A stretch of 64,000 nucleotides of DNA from Neorhizobium galegae bv. officinalis (GTDB lineage: Bacteria; Pseudomonadota; Alphaproteobacteria; Rhizobiales; Rhizobiaceae), in assembly GCA_000985875.1 (NCBI GenBank), contig CCRI01000009.1:186001-250000 (forward strand), in the 5' to 3' direction. The notes under the pieces are model-generated. The model saw only the letters and a list, made by a program, of their open reading frames with translations, had not been told where the DNA came from and searched no databases. This document shows, piece by piece, positions 34,522-44,303 of the stretch. A program made the position numbers and the translations under genes. Every line of letters starts with the position of its first letter. Position 1 is the first letter of the stretch.

Positions 34522-35598
34522 ATGCCGGCAGACCCGCTAGATCGAGACAGCCTCGTGCAATGTCCTAAATGCTGCAGCGAAATCCCATCGAGGGCCATCG
34601 TTTGCCCGGTTTGTCGATGTGACATTCATGTCAGGACGCCACGCGAGAAGACGCGGGAACGCATAGCTAGTGTCGCCCGATTTCTGAAGGACTGGGTCGG
34701 GTTTCCCGCGGCAGTGATCGCCGCGATCGCCGCGCTAGCTAGACCGGCCGTACTCAACATCCTCTGGCTATTAGGGCAAGATGGAGCCAGTTTGGAATTC
34801 AAACTGCTGACGCCGGACTACATCAACGTCGGTCTCGACGATGTGCCAATAGCGACCCAAGGCGAGAGAGTCGATATCGCCATACCGTTCTATCGTGCTG
34901 CGTTGATCAACAACGGCGCGTCACCTGCGACAGTACGCTCTCGTTTCAAATGTTCGACTGGTTCGGGAGACGGAGAAAAAGGAGGCAACTTCTACTTCTT
35001 CGATCTCTCTACCCAGAGAAAGATCATGAATGACATCGAAGTCGCCGCCGGAGGAACCGCCTTCGTCAACATCGCGCTCTTGGACGCAGGTTCCCCAGAC
35101 GATGGTTACCCCAAGACTAGAACCCCTGAGAGCTGCGAGTTTGAGTATTCAGACAAGTACGGAGTGCGCCCACCATTCGAAGCACCTCACGACGTGAAAC
35201 AATCGCCTCTTATGGGCCTGGGACGCGCAGAGGACAGACGTGTTTCGGCTCGAGAAACCCGGTGTAAAGACATCGCGAAAGGAATCAGCCTCGGAACCGA
35301 ACCGATCGACTGCGTCAGCGCTACGCACCTGTTCGCAATTGAACCGGTCTACCTGTGGGAACGTGCGCTGAGTCGTTCGTTACGTCAGGCAGCGGAATTC
35401 CAGCGCGTCAATGCCGGCGTCCAGCTAACTCCTGGGCTCATCCTCGACGATTGCGGGAGTGAAGATTGCGTACTCGCGGAGCAACGATTGACGGCCGCGC
35501 TGCGCGACTTCAAGCCAGGCGTATCGGTGTGGCTCTGCGAGAACGAGGCAGACGATCTGAAAGGTTGCGCAAGGAGAGACTTCCCATTGGCCCCTTAG
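34522..35598 (+). CDS. Unrecognised zinc-ribbon membrane protein
   Basis: 358 aa. An N-terminal zinc ribbon (CPKCCSEIPSRAIVCPVC, about residues 14-31), a single hydrophobic segment (about 60-83, PAAVIAAIAALARPAVLNIL) and a large C-terminal domain with several cysteines. The body is less GC-rich than neighbouring genes and contains codons unusual here, suggesting transfer. ATG 34522 follows GGGGGA; the frame runs further upstream without a site. Convergent with the catabolic supercluster. No function can be assigned. Confidence 0.65.
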   Translation: MPADPLDRDSLVQCPKCCSEIPSRAIVCPVCRCDIHVRTPREKTRERIASVARFLKDWVGFPAAVIAAIAALARPAVLNILWLLGQDGASLEFKLLTPDYINVGLDDVPIATQGERVDIAIPFYRAALINNGASPATVRSRFKCSTGSGDGEKGGNFYFFDLSTQRKIMNDIEVAAGGTAFVNIALLDAGSPDDGYPKTRTPESCEFEYSDKYGVRPPFEAPHDVKQSPLMGLGRAEDRRVSARETRCKDIAKGISLGTEPIDCVSATHLFAIEPVYLWERALSRSLRQAAEFQRVNAGVQLTPGLILDDCGSEDCVLAEQRLTAALRDFKPGVSVWLCENEADDLKGCARRDFPLAP

Positions 35599-35625
35599 CC
35601 GACCTGGAGAAGCAAGGTGGCTCTA

Positions 35626-36657
35626 TCAGAACGTTAGTTGCACCTTCATCGACCGGGTTCTGTCGCCGGCAGTCTCAAAAGCCTCCACGGCATTCTCGAC
35701 CGGGAAGATGCCGGTAAGCAGCGGCTTCAGATCGACGCGGCGCTTGCCGATAAGGTCCACGGCAAGCCCGAATTCCTCGTGGAAGCGGAAGGTGCCCTTC
35801 ATCTCGATTTCCTTGGCGACCACCAAGTTCTGCGGGATGGAAACATCACCGCCGAGCCCGAGCTGGACCACCGTCGAGCGGGGCCGGAGCACTTCCAGGC
35901 CTGATCGTACGGCGCGTTCGTTGCCGGACGCCTCGAACTGGACGTCGAAGTAGCCCTTGTTGGCGGAATAGGCGGAAAGCTGTTCCGGATTGCTGGCGAC
36001 GTCGATGACCCGGTCGGCTCCCACCTCAAGCGCCTTCTTCAGGACCGCGCCCATGACGTCGGTCGCGACGATCTCGCGGGCACCATGGGCACGGGCCGCG
36101 ATGATCGCCAGCGCGCCGATCGGGCCGCAGCCGGTGACCAGCACGCGTTTGTCGGAGAGCGAGCCGGCGCGGGCCACCGCATGCAGCGTGACCGCAAACG
36201 GCTCCGCCATCGCCGCTTCGTTGATCGAGACGCCATCCGCGATCCTGTGGCACTGCCATTGTTCGGCGACCAGCCGCTGACGGAAGGCGCCCTGGATATG
36301 CGGCATCGGCATGGCGCTGCCGTAGAAGCGCATGTTGAGGCAATGGTTCTGTTGGCCCTTCAGGCAGTAGTCGCAGGCATTGCAGGGCCGGCTCGGCGAC
36401 ACGGCCACACGGTCTCCGACGACGAGGCCTGAAACGCCCTCTCCCAAGGCTTTGATGCTTCCGGCAACCTCGTGACCGAGGATCATCGGCTCGCGAATGC
36501 GCACCGTGCCGAAGCCGCCGTGATTGTAATAATGCAGGTCGGAACCGCAGATGCCTCCAGCCTCGATGGCCACTTCCACCTGCCCGGGGCCGAGCGCCTC
36601 GACCTCCCTTTCCTCGATGCGCAGATCCTTGGCGGCATGGATGACGACGGCTTTCAT
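35626..36657 (-). CDS. idnD: L-idonate 5-dehydrogenase-like zinc alcohol dehydrogenase
   Basis: 343 aa medium-chain dehydrogenase. Catalytic zinc: GGICGSDLHYYNHGG and GHEVAGS. Structural zinc cysteines: CNACDYCLKGQQNHC. Rossmann motif: TGCGPIGALAIIAA. It oxidises L-idonate to 5-keto-gluconate, NAD-linked. ATG 36655-36657; last gene of the minus-strand hyuA operon, starting 10 bp after the 2-hydroxyacid dehydrogenase stop. With gluconokinase and an SDR nearby, it supports a keto-sugar-acid route. Confidence 0.85.
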   Translation of the reverse strand: MKAVVIHAAKDLRIEEREVEALGPGQVEVAIEAGGICGSDLHYYNHGGFGTVRIREPMILGHEVAGSIKALGEGVSGLVVGDRVAVSPSRPCNACDYCLKGQQNHCLNMRFYGSAMPMPHIQGAFRQRLVAEQWQCHRIADGVSINEAAMAEPFAVTLHAVARAGSLSDKRVLVTGCGPIGALAIIAARAHGAREIVATDVMGAVLKKALEVGADRVIDVASNPEQLSAYSANKGYFDVQFEASGNERAVRSGLEVLRPRSTVVQLGLGGDVSIPQNLVVAKEIEMKGTFRFHEEFGLAVDLIGKRRVDLKPLLTGIFPVENAVEAFETAGDRTRSMKVQLTF

Positions 36658-36667
36658 GGGCGTATCC

Positions 36668-37615
36668 TCAGATGACCGGTGTCGGCAGGGCAGCGCCGGC
36701 AAAATGGGCGGCGAGATTGTCCCGCACCAGCTTGCCCATGGCCTTGCGGGTCTCGATCGTGCCGGACGCATGGTGCGGCTGCACCAGCACATTGTCGAGT
36801 TTCAGGAAACGCGGGTTGAGCTTCGGCTCGGCTTCGAAGACATCGAGTGCCGCAGATCCCAGCGCGCCGCTTTCCAGCGCATCGAGCAGCGCCTCCTCGT
36901 CGATATTGGAGGCCCGCGAGATGTTGATCAGCATGCCTTCCGGGCCAAGCGCCTCGATGACGGCCTTCGAAACAATATGGCGGGTCACCGTCGAGGCCGC
37001 CAGCGTCACGAACAGGAAGTCCGAACGCCGGGCAAGCTCGACCGGATCGGGAATGAACGTCATGCCTTCTGCATAGGGCTTTTCCGATACGTCGCTATAG
37101 GCGATGTCCATGTCGAAGCCCTTGAGGCGTTTGGCCACTTCGAAGCCGATGCGACCGAGGCCGAGCACGCCGGCCTTGCGGCCCCAGACACGGCGCTTCA
37201 GCGGATAGAGACCCTTTGTCCCCCAGCTTCCGTCCTTAACCCAAGTTTCCGCACCGATCATGCCGCGGGAGTGGACGAGCATCATCGCCACGCCGAGATC
37301 GGCCACGTCATTGGTCAGCACGTCCGGCGTATTGGTCACGCGGATGCCGCGAGCGCGCGCAGCATCCAGATTGACCGCATCGTAACCGACGCCATAGACA
37401 GAAATGACTTCGAGCTTCGGCAGCTTGCCGATCAGTTCGGCAGAGGCACCGAGTTCGCCGCGCGTGGCAATGGCGCGGATTTCGGCGGCATGCTTGCTGA
37501 TGAAGGCATCGCGATCGGACACCTCGTATAGCTTCAGGACATTGTACTGCGCCTCCAGCTCGACGAGATCCCACTCGGGATAAGGGCCGATCAGAAGAAT
37601 GTCGGGCTTGCTCAT
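36668..37615 (-). CDS. D-2-hydroxyacid dehydrogenase, GhrB-like
   Basis: 315 aa. Substrate domain at both ends and an NAD(P) domain in the middle (VLGLGRIGFEVAKRL). Catalytic residues are in place: Arg in ISRASNIDEEALL, Glu in DVFEAEPKL, His in VQPHHASGT. Homologues reduce 2-keto-gluconate, glyoxylate or hydroxypyruvate. It sits between gluconokinase and idnD with 10-14-bp gaps, favouring a keto-gluconate substrate. Confidence 0.85.
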   Translation of the reverse strand: MSKPDILLIGPYPEWDLVELEAQYNVLKLYEVSDRDAFISKHAAEIRAIATRGELGASAELIGKLPKLEVISVYGVGYDAVNLDAARARGIRVTNTPDVLTNDVADLGVAMMLVHSRGMIGAETWVKDGSWGTKGLYPLKRRVWGRKAGVLGLGRIGFEVAKRLKGFDMDIAYSDVSEKPYAEGMTFIPDPVELARRSDFLFVTLAASTVTRHIVSKAVIEALGPEGMLINISRASNIDEEALLDALESGALGSAALDVFEAEPKLNPRFLKLDNVLVQPHHASGTIETRKAMGKLVRDNLAAHFAGAALPTPVI

Positions 37616-37629
37616 GTTTCCTCCAAGTT

Positions 37630-38178
37630 TCAGTTCGAGCGCCTCTGGCGGGCCGCCAGCAGCGCCATTGCCATCGAGACGATGGTTTCAAGCGACTGGT
37701 TGATGTCGACGGTCACGACGTCGGGCTCTGCTGTCGGCAGCTCGAGCGTCGCAAGTTGGCTGTCGAGAAGCGACAGCGGCATGTATTCATGCTTGCGGGC
37801 GGCCATGCGTGCAGCCAGCAGCATCCGGTCTCCCTGCAGGAAGACGAAGGTCATCGGCCGCCCGGACAACGACCGCAATCGATCCCGATACGTGCGCTTC
37901 AGTGCCGAGCAGGAGACGACGATATCGCCCGTCCCCGCGAGACGATTGCCGAGCGCATCGAGCCAGGGCCAGCGGTCCTCGTCCTCCAGCGGCGTTCCCA
38001 TCCGCATCTTGCGGACATTGGAGGGCGGATGCAGGCTGTCGCCCTCGATGAAGCCGCAGCCAAGATAATCCGCCAGCCTCTCTCCGGCCGACGACTTGCC
38101 GCAGCCCGAGACGCCCATCACGGCGATCGGCCCGAAGCCTCCTCGCTCAGAGGCTGGTGGTGATACCGCCATCGACAT
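37630..38178 (-). CDS. gntK: Gluconokinase
   Basis: 182 aa GntK/IdnK-type kinase: P-loop GVSGCGKSSAGE, EGDSLHPPSNVRKMRMGTPL, CSALKRTYRDRLR and FVFLQGDRMLL are all typical. It phosphorylates D-gluconate to 6-phosphogluconate for the Entner-Doudoroff or pentose phosphate route. The start overlaps the 3' end of the SDR gene by 32 bp. Confidence 0.92.
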   Translation of the reverse strand: MSMAVSPPASERGGFGPIAVMGVSGCGKSSAGERLADYLGCGFIEGDSLHPPSNVRKMRMGTPLEDEDRWPWLDALGNRLAGTGDIVVSCSALKRTYRDRLRSLSGRPMTFVFLQGDRMLLAARMAARKHEYMPLSLLDSQLATLELPTAEPDVVTVDINQSLETIVSMAMALLAARQRRSN

Positions 38179-38914
38179 AGAGCGCGTGTCCGTTCACAAA
38201 GGAGGAGGCCTTGCTCGACAGGAAAACGGCCGCACCGACCAGTTCCTCGACGTCGCCCCAACGGCCCGCAGGAGTCCGCTTCTCCAGCCAGGATGAGAAC
38301 TCCTCGCTGTCGACCAGTGCCTGGTTCAACGGGGTCTTGAAGTAGCCGGGCGCAAGCGCATTGATCTGCAGGCCGTGCTTGGCCCAGTCGGTGCACATGC
38401 CGCGTGTCAGGTTCTTCACCGCCCCTTTCGTCGCCGTGTAGGGAGCGATGCCGGGGCGCGCGAGTTCACTCTGCACCGAGGCGATGTTGATGATCTTGCC
38501 ACGTCCGCGGCTGATCATGTGCTTGGCCACCGCCTGGCCGACATAAAAGACGCTGGAGACGTTGGTCTTCAACAACTGCTCCCAACGGTCGATGGGGAAA
38601 TCCTCGAGCGGGCTGCGGAACTGCATCCCGGCATTGTTGACCAGGATGTCGATCGCACCGACTTCGGCCTCGATCGCATCGACCCCGCGCTTCACCGCTT
38701 CGGCTTCCGTCACGTCGAAGTCAGATACCGAAACCGTCGCACCAGTTTCCTTGAGCTGTCCTGCAGCGATCTCGAGCCTGGCCCTGTCACGGCCGTTCAG
38801 AACGATGGAAGCTCCGTGTTCCGCGAGGCCCCTGGCAAGCGCAAAGCCGATACCCTGCGACGATCCCGTTACCAGGGCTCTGGATCCTGTCAGATCGAAA
38901 AGTGGATAAGCCAT
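38147..38914 (-). CDS. idnO: SDR oxidoreductase, gluconate 5-dehydrogenase-like
   Basis: 255 aa: TGSSQGIG, NNAG, Ser in IASVQSELARPG, Tyr-Lys in YTATKGAVK. These loops and the N-terminus LFDLTGSRALVTG match gluconate 5-dehydrogenases (5-keto-gluconate to gluconate). Together with IdnD and GntK it would convert idonate to 6-phosphogluconate. Overlaps gntK. Confidence 0.82.
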   Translation of the reverse strand: MAYPLFDLTGSRALVTGSSQGIGFALARGLAEHGASIVLNGRDRARLEIAAGQLKETGATVSVSDFDVTEAEAVKRGVDAIEAEVGAIDILVNNAGMQFRSPLEDFPIDRWEQLLKTNVSSVFYVGQAVAKHMISRGRGKIINIASVQSELARPGIAPYTATKGAVKNLTRGMCTDWAKHGLQINALAPGYFKTPLNQALVDSEEFSSWLEKRTPAGRWGDVEELVGAAVFLSSKASSFVNGHALYVDGGITTSL

Positions 38915-38923
38915 GCGAGCCCC

Positions 38924-39625
38924 CTACCGCGCCAGCGTCTGTTTGATGCCCGCGATGCCGCGTCGCAGGAAAGGATCCGTGTGGATGTAGAAGAACTGGA
39001 CGCCCTTCTCCAGCCAGTGTGGCAGCTCTTCGGCGGTGGCGAGAGTCCCCGGGATCCTACCTGCCGCACGGATCTTGTCGACGGCCACGGCGACCTTCTC
39101 CATGACGGCGGCGGGGCGCGGCTCGCCGAACGGCGGCGCAGGCGGGTAGCCCATGTTTTGCGACAGGTCGCCAGGACCGATGAAGAACACGTCGATGCCT
39201 TCGACAGTCAGCATCTCGTCGAGATTGTCGATCGCATCCACCGTCTCGATCATGGCAACGACGAGGCGTTTATCGTAGTCGGAGGGGAGCGCATACCGGA
39301 CCGCATCCACGACAGCACGGGCCTGTTGGGCCGTGTCGATCATGGGAACCATGATGCCGTCGGCTCCGGCATTGAGATAGCGGATGATCAGCGGCCGCTC
39401 GTGGGAGTGGGGTCGGACGATCTCCGCGCCGCCGACCGAGCGGACGATCTGCCCGGTGCTGCGCACGTCCTCGAAGCTCCAGGTGCCGTGCTCGCAGTCG
39501 ACGAAGACCGAGTCCGCGCCAAGTTCGATCAGGCGTCCCGCCAGGCCGGAGGACGCATGGTGGGTGTTGTACATGGTGATCGCCTCGCCGGCCAAAAGCC
39601 GCGACCGCAACTTCGCTCCGTTCAT
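38924..39625 (-). CDS. HpcH/HpaI-family aldolase
   Basis: 233 aa TIM barrel: GADSVFVDCEHGTWSFEDV, RPHSHERPLIIRYLNAGADG, VMVPMIDTA-type metal site and FFIGPGDLSQNMG. Class II metal-dependent aldolases that split 2-keto-3-deoxy or 4-hydroxy-2-oxo acids to pyruvate plus an aldehyde. GGGAGGA precedes ATG 39623-39625. It is probably the C-C cleavage step in this operon. Confidence 0.85.
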   Translation of the reverse strand: MNGAKLRSRLLAGEAITMYNTHHASSGLAGRLIELGADSVFVDCEHGTWSFEDVRSTGQIVRSVGGAEIVRPHSHERPLIIRYLNAGADGIMVPMIDTAQQARAVVDAVRYALPSDYDKRLVVAMIETVDAIDNLDEMLTVEGIDVFFIGPGDLSQNMGYPPAPPFGEPRPAAVMEKVAVAVDKIRAAGRIPGTLATAEELPHWLEKGVQFFYIHTDPFLRRGIAGIKQTLAR

Positions 39626-39639
39626 GATGTCCTCCCGGT

Positions 39640-40443
39640 TTAATTCTTTGGCATGTCCGGCGTGTCGGCCGGCGCGCCGACCCAGCGTGCGACTTCGATG
39701 TCGGCGGATGTGTCCCGCATGAGCGTCGGGCAGATGTGGAGCTCGGGAATGACCGCGCTCCTGTTCAGGCTGGCGCAAAGGTGGATCGCCCGAGCGACGT
39801 CATGCGGATCCATCATGACGGCCCGCTCGGCGTCCAGTGGTGGTCTCGCTCGGTTATCCATGATCGGCGTGTTCGTCTCGCCGGGCAGGATCGTCGTCGC
39901 CCGGATGCCCTGGTTGCGGTAGGTGTTGTGAACGAACGTCATGAAGTTCTTCACGCCCGCCTTCGCCGCGCCATAGGCCGCGCCCCCCAGAAGGTTCGGA
40001 TTGACGACGGCGAGCGACGACACGGTAATGATCGTGCCCTCGCCTCTTGCTATCATCTCCGGAAGCACGGCCTGGGTGAGATTGAACACGGCCGTCAGGT
40101 TGACGTTGATGGTCGAGTTCCATTCCTCTTCGCTGAGGAAGCGCGCGTTCAGTACCTTGCTGGCGCTTCCCGCATTGTTCACGAGGATGTCGACCGCGCC
40201 GATGCCATCCTTGATCCATTTCACGGTCTCGAAGATCGAGTCGCGGGATTCGATGTCGAGAACCCGGGCGAACGCTTTGCCCTTCGCCTTCTCGATCAGT
40301 GATGCGACCTCGCGCAACGGTTCGAGGCGGCGACCGGTGAGGACGACGGTTGCGCCGTCCTTCGCCAGCAGGAGAGCGGTCTCACGACCGATCCCCGATC
40401 CTGCGCCGGTCACCAGCGCGATCTTTCCATCCAGAAGTCCCAT
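39640..40443 (-). CDS. SDR family oxidoreductase
   Basis: 267 aa with TGAGSGIG, NNAG, Ser in TVSSLAVVNP and Tyr-Lys in YGAAKAGVK. Related to broad SDR enzymes; the substrate is unknown. It is located 9 bp after hyuB and 14 bp before the aldolase, so an intermediate of the hydantoinase route is likely. Confidence 0.85.
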   Translation of the reverse strand: MGLLDGKIALVTGAGSGIGRETALLLAKDGATVVLTGRRLEPLREVASLIEKAKGKAFARVLDIESRDSIFETVKWIKDGIGAVDILVNNAGSASKVLNARFLSEEEWNSTINVNLTAVFNLTQAVLPEMIARGEGTIITVSSLAVVNPNLLGGAAYGAAKAGVKNFMTFVHNTYRNQGIRATTILPGETNTPIMDNRARPPLDAERAVMMDPHDVARAIHLCASLNRSAVIPELHICPTLMRDTSADIEVARWVGAPADTPDMPKN

Positions 40444-40452
40444 GTCGTCCCC

Positions 40453-42129
40453 CTATTCCGCGGCCACTGCGACCGGGCCAGAATAGCCGTAAACGTCCTT
40501 GGCCGCCTTCGGCGAAATCAAGCTCTCCTGAAGATCCTGCTCGATGAGTTCGCGGGAGCGTTCTGTTGCCCGGCCCCAGCCGCCGCCACCGGGGGTCTCG
40601 ACCTCGAGGCGCTCGCCAGTCTTCAGCGTGACCTTGCCCTTCGGGAAATGCGGTTTGCCCTCCTTCATGACCTTACCAGCCGTGCCGTTCTGGCCCTCTA
40701 CGACGCCGAAGCACGGGTGGCGGACGCGTTCCGATGCAAGGTAGATGCTCATAGGGTTCTTGCCGAGATTGCGCAGGGTGACCCGCTGCCCGAGACCGCC
40801 GCGATGTTTTCCAGCACCGCCCGAGTCGGCGATCAGTTCCTTGCGCTCGGTCAGGACAGGAACGGCGACTTCGAACATCTCGATGGCCGTCACCTTGCAG
40901 TTCGACGGGAAGCTGAGCGTATCGAGACCGTCGAATTCGGCGCGCGCACCCTGCCCGCCATGGAAGTTCTGAACAGAGCCGTACTGCGAGCCGTCATTGC
41001 GCTGACCGACGCAGTTGGCAGCCCAGATCGGAGCACCGCCGCTGTCGCCCATGACCTTGTCCGGAACGACTCTTTCGAGCGCCTTGAAGATCAACGACGG
41101 AATAACGTGCCCTATGAGATTGCGCGAGTTGCCCGCCGTCCACTGCTGCGGATTGAGGATGGAGCCCAGTGGAGCCTCGTCCGTGATCGGCACGATGCAG
41201 CCTTCGTTGTTCGGGGTTTCCGGATCGAGCAGGCACTTCAGCGCGTAGACGGAATGGGCGTAGCGATAGTTCGTCCGGCAGTTGATCGAATGCAGGACCT
41301 GATCTGAGGTGCCGGTATAGTCGACATGGATGGAGTCATCCCTGACGACGACCGATGCCTTCAGCGTGACGTCGACATCGTAGCCGTCCAGCAGCACTTC
41401 CGCGCTATAAGTGCCGTTCGGCCATTCCCTGATCGCCTTGCGCGTCTGCGCCTCGGAACGGGAATGGATGGCCGTGGCCAGACCTTCGACATCGTCGAGG
41501 CCGTATTCGTCGAGGAACTTCACCAGCTCCCGGCCCATGACGTTGTTGGCTGCAATCATCGACTCGAGGTCGCCCCGCACTTCGGTGGGAAGGCGCACGG
41601 AGGCTGCGATGATGTCGAATACATCCTCGTTCGGGACGCCAGCCTTCAGCAGCTTCACGATCGGGAAGCGAATGCCTTCGGCGAAGATGTCGCTTGCTTC
41701 AGAGTGAAGCGGCGCGCCGCCGATGTCCGGCAGATGGGCGATGGAGCCCGCATAGGCGACGACCTTGCCGTTCTTGAAGATCGGCGTGATCATCGTCACG
41801 TCCGGAAGGTGGCCCGTGCCGATTTCGGGATCGTTGGTGGCGAGGACATCACCCTCCACAAGCTTATCGGCCGGAAACTTCGGCAGGAAGTAGCCCTGTG
41901 CCGCAGCCGGAAGGGAAGTGATGAAGACGGGGATTGACCAGGTGCACTGGGCAAGTGCTCTGCCCTTCGCGTCGAGGAGAACAGTGACATAGTCGTGGTT
42001 CTCGCGGACGATCGGCGAAAAGGCCGTCTTTCCGAGTACGTTGTCGGCCTGGTCCGCGATGAAGATAAGGCGGTTCCACATGACCTGCAGGTTGATCGGG
42101 TCGTTGAAGTCCGTGGCGGGTTTCGACAT
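40453..42129 (-). CDS. hyuB: Hydantoinase B/oxoprolinase subunit
   Basis: 558 aa, full HyuB length. Family stretches: FSPIVRENHDYVTVLLDAKG, NDPEIGTGHLPDVTMITPIF, IHVDYTGTSDQ, GDSGGAPIWA and GGGGWGRATERS at the end. With HyuA it forms an ATP-dependent ring-opening amidase acting on N-substituted hydantoins or 5-oxoproline. The start lies 11 bp after hyuA. Confidence 0.92.
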   Translation of the reverse strand: MSKPATDFNDPINLQVMWNRLIFIADQADNVLGKTAFSPIVRENHDYVTVLLDAKGRALAQCTWSIPVFITSLPAAAQGYFLPKFPADKLVEGDVLATNDPEIGTGHLPDVTMITPIFKNGKVVAYAGSIAHLPDIGGAPLHSEASDIFAEGIRFPIVKLLKAGVPNEDVFDIIAASVRLPTEVRGDLESMIAANNVMGRELVKFLDEYGLDDVEGLATAIHSRSEAQTRKAIREWPNGTYSAEVLLDGYDVDVTLKASVVVRDDSIHVDYTGTSDQVLHSINCRTNYRYAHSVYALKCLLDPETPNNEGCIVPITDEAPLGSILNPQQWTAGNSRNLIGHVIPSLIFKALERVVPDKVMGDSGGAPIWAANCVGQRNDGSQYGSVQNFHGGQGARAEFDGLDTLSFPSNCKVTAIEMFEVAVPVLTERKELIADSGGAGKHRGGLGQRVTLRNLGKNPMSIYLASERVRHPCFGVVEGQNGTAGKVMKEGKPHFPKGKVTLKTGERLEVETPGGGGWGRATERSRELIEQDLQESLISPKAAKDVYGYSGPVAVAAE

Positions 42130-42140
42130 CTGGGTACCCC

Positions 42141-44204
42141 TTAGTGAAGGTTGATCACGAGGTTGCCATGGGCATCCACGTGGAAAACGCCGCTCGGACC
42201 GACGACCGCGGTCGACTCGCGCTGCTCGACGATCGCCGGTCCCTTGACCTCATGGCCGACGGGAAGCTTGTAGTGATCGTAGACGGTGGTGTCGGTGAAG
42301 GTGCCGAGCTCCTGGAAGTAGACCTGGCGGCTTCCCTTCCTGGCATCTGCGGTGACGGTCTCGTGCGGACGCGTGACCTGGTCCTTCTCGCCGCTGGCCC
42401 GTAGCCGCCAGGTGATGACTTCGAGGGGAGCGGCGACCGTCCGGCCAAACAGCTCGCGGTATAGCTTGAAGAATGTGTTCCGCAATTCCGTCAGGAACGC
42501 TTCCTCGGGAAGGCTCCGGTCCGGAAGAACGATCGTGATCTCATGACCCTGACCAACATGGCGCATGTCGACGGTGTAGCGGTTGGTGATCGTTTCCTTC
42601 GGCACGCCTGCAGCCGACACGACCTCCGCGCCCTGCGCGGCCAGGTCGTCGAGCAGACGGTTCATAGCATCGACATCCCATGCATCGACCGCCATCGGGT
42701 GGCTTGCTGAAAGGTCCACCGCCACCGGGGCGATGAGCAGGCCGATCGCCGAGCTCACCCCTGCCCCTGTCGGGCAGATGATCCGTGAGATCCCGAGTTT
42801 GCGGGCAATACCGTAGGCGTGAACCGGGCCCGCACCACCGAAGGCCACCATCGGCAGCGACCGGGGATCAACGCCAAGGTCAGTCGCATGCATCGCGGCT
42901 GCCTTGCTCATGGATTCGTTGACTAGGTCGTGGATTCCCCATGCGCAACGCTCGACGGATACATCGAGCGAGTCCGCGAGCTTGGTCATCGCCTCGCGGG
43001 CCGCGTCCTTCGACACCTTGAACGAACCGCCGACGAAGGATTCCGTGCCCATGTAGCCTAGCAGGATGTCGGCGTCCGTCACGGTCGGCTGCGTCCCACC
43101 GCGCTGGTACGCGGCCGGACCCGGCATGGCTCCTGCCGAATGCGGGCCGACGTCGAGAAGGCCCAGCGGGTTCTTGGCGGCGATCGATCCACCGCCTGCA
43201 CCGATCTCGATCATCTGGATCGACTGTATCTTGAGCGGAAAGCCGGAACCCTTGCGGAAGCGCTGGTAGTGTGCGACCTCGAGATCGGTACCGACGTTCG
43301 GCTCGCCGTTAGGGATCAGGCAGAGCTTGGCGGTCGTGCCACCCATGTCGAAGGAGAGGACGCTGTCCTCGCCCGCGGTCCGTCCGAACTCGGCAGCGGC
43401 GACGGCGCCAGCGGCCGGGCCGGATTCGATGAGACGGACAGGAAGCTCCGCAGCGCGGCGGCTCGGCACGAGCCCGCCGGACGATGTCATCCAGAGAACT
43501 TGGCGGTCAATGCCTCTGGCCGCGAACTCCCGCTGCAGATGGGCGACGTGTCCGGCCATCTGCGGGCGGGTATAGGCGTTGACCACGGTCGTCGAAGCGC
43601 GGTCGAACTCGCGCATTTCCGGGCAGACCTCGGAGGAGAGCGAGACGAAGATGTCCGGATCTTCTTCGCGGATGAGAGCGGCGACGCGCTGCTCGTGCTG
43701 CGGATACTTGTATGCATGCAGAAGGCAGACAGCGACGGAACGGATGCCCTTTTCTTTCAGGCGCCCGGCGATCTCGCGGACGGTCTCTTCCTTGAGTTCG
43801 GTCATGACGGAGCCATCGGCGGCGATGCGTTCCCGTGCACCGTAGCTGTTCGAACGCGTGACGAGCGGATCTGGATACTTGATATTCAGATCATAGAGGT
43901 CGTAGCGTCCCTCGTTCCGGATCCGGAGCATGTCCTGAAAACCGTCCGTGGTGACGAAGCCGGTCTCGACGCCCTTGCGCTCCAGCACGGCGTTGGTGAC
44001 CACCGTCGTCGCACCGAGTACCTGGAGGTTTTCGATCGAGATCACATCGGCAAACTTCTCGAGAAGTTCGGACACGCCCTGGACAACAGCTTCGGCCGGA
44101 TTCCTGGGAGTGCTGAGGACCTTGTGGAGATGCAGATCACCTTTGTCGTCGAGAAGCGCGAAGTCGGTGAACGTACCGCCAGTGTCGAAAGCCAGTTTTG
44201 CCAT
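42141..44204 (-). CDS. hyuA: Hydantoinase A/oxoprolinase subunit
   Basis: 687 aa. N-terminal actin-like ATPase fold (AFDTGGTFTDFALLDD), LSFDMGGTTAKLCLI, GAGGGSIAAKNPLG, then the FGGAGPVHAYGIARKLG domain and a C-terminal THUMP-like hydantoinase domain. ATG 44202-44204 is preceded by GAGGGAAAT; the longer frame has no such site. First gene of the operon hyuA-hyuB-SDR-aldolase-idnO-gntK-2HADH-idnD. A putative LysR operator lies 100 bp upstream. Confidence 0.92.
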   Translation of the reverse strand: MAKLAFDTGGTFTDFALLDDKGDLHLHKVLSTPRNPAEAVVQGVSELLEKFADVISIENLQVLGATTVVTNAVLERKGVETGFVTTDGFQDMLRIRNEGRYDLYDLNIKYPDPLVTRSNSYGARERIAADGSVMTELKEETVREIAGRLKEKGIRSVAVCLLHAYKYPQHEQRVAALIREEDPDIFVSLSSEVCPEMREFDRASTTVVNAYTRPQMAGHVAHLQREFAARGIDRQVLWMTSSGGLVPSRRAAELPVRLIESGPAAGAVAAAEFGRTAGEDSVLSFDMGGTTAKLCLIPNGEPNVGTDLEVAHYQRFRKGSGFPLKIQSIQMIEIGAGGGSIAAKNPLGLLDVGPHSAGAMPGPAAYQRGGTQPTVTDADILLGYMGTESFVGGSFKVSKDAAREAMTKLADSLDVSVERCAWGIHDLVNESMSKAAAMHATDLGVDPRSLPMVAFGGAGPVHAYGIARKLGISRIICPTGAGVSSAIGLLIAPVAVDLSASHPMAVDAWDVDAMNRLLDDLAAQGAEVVSAAGVPKETITNRYTVDMRHVGQGHEITIVLPDRSLPEEAFLTELRNTFFKLYRELFGRTVAAPLEVITWRLRASGEKDQVTRPHETVTADARKGSRQVYFQELGTFTDTTVYDHYKLPVGHEVKGPAIVEQRESTAVVGPSGVFHVDAHGNLVINLH

Positions 44205-44303
44205 ATTTCCCTCGATGCGACTTGCACGGCGGCTAAGCGCCATGGCCGAGGCCGACTGGTTCGACCCCTTTATCTGTCATGAGGTTAGGCGACGGTGGTT
44301 CGT

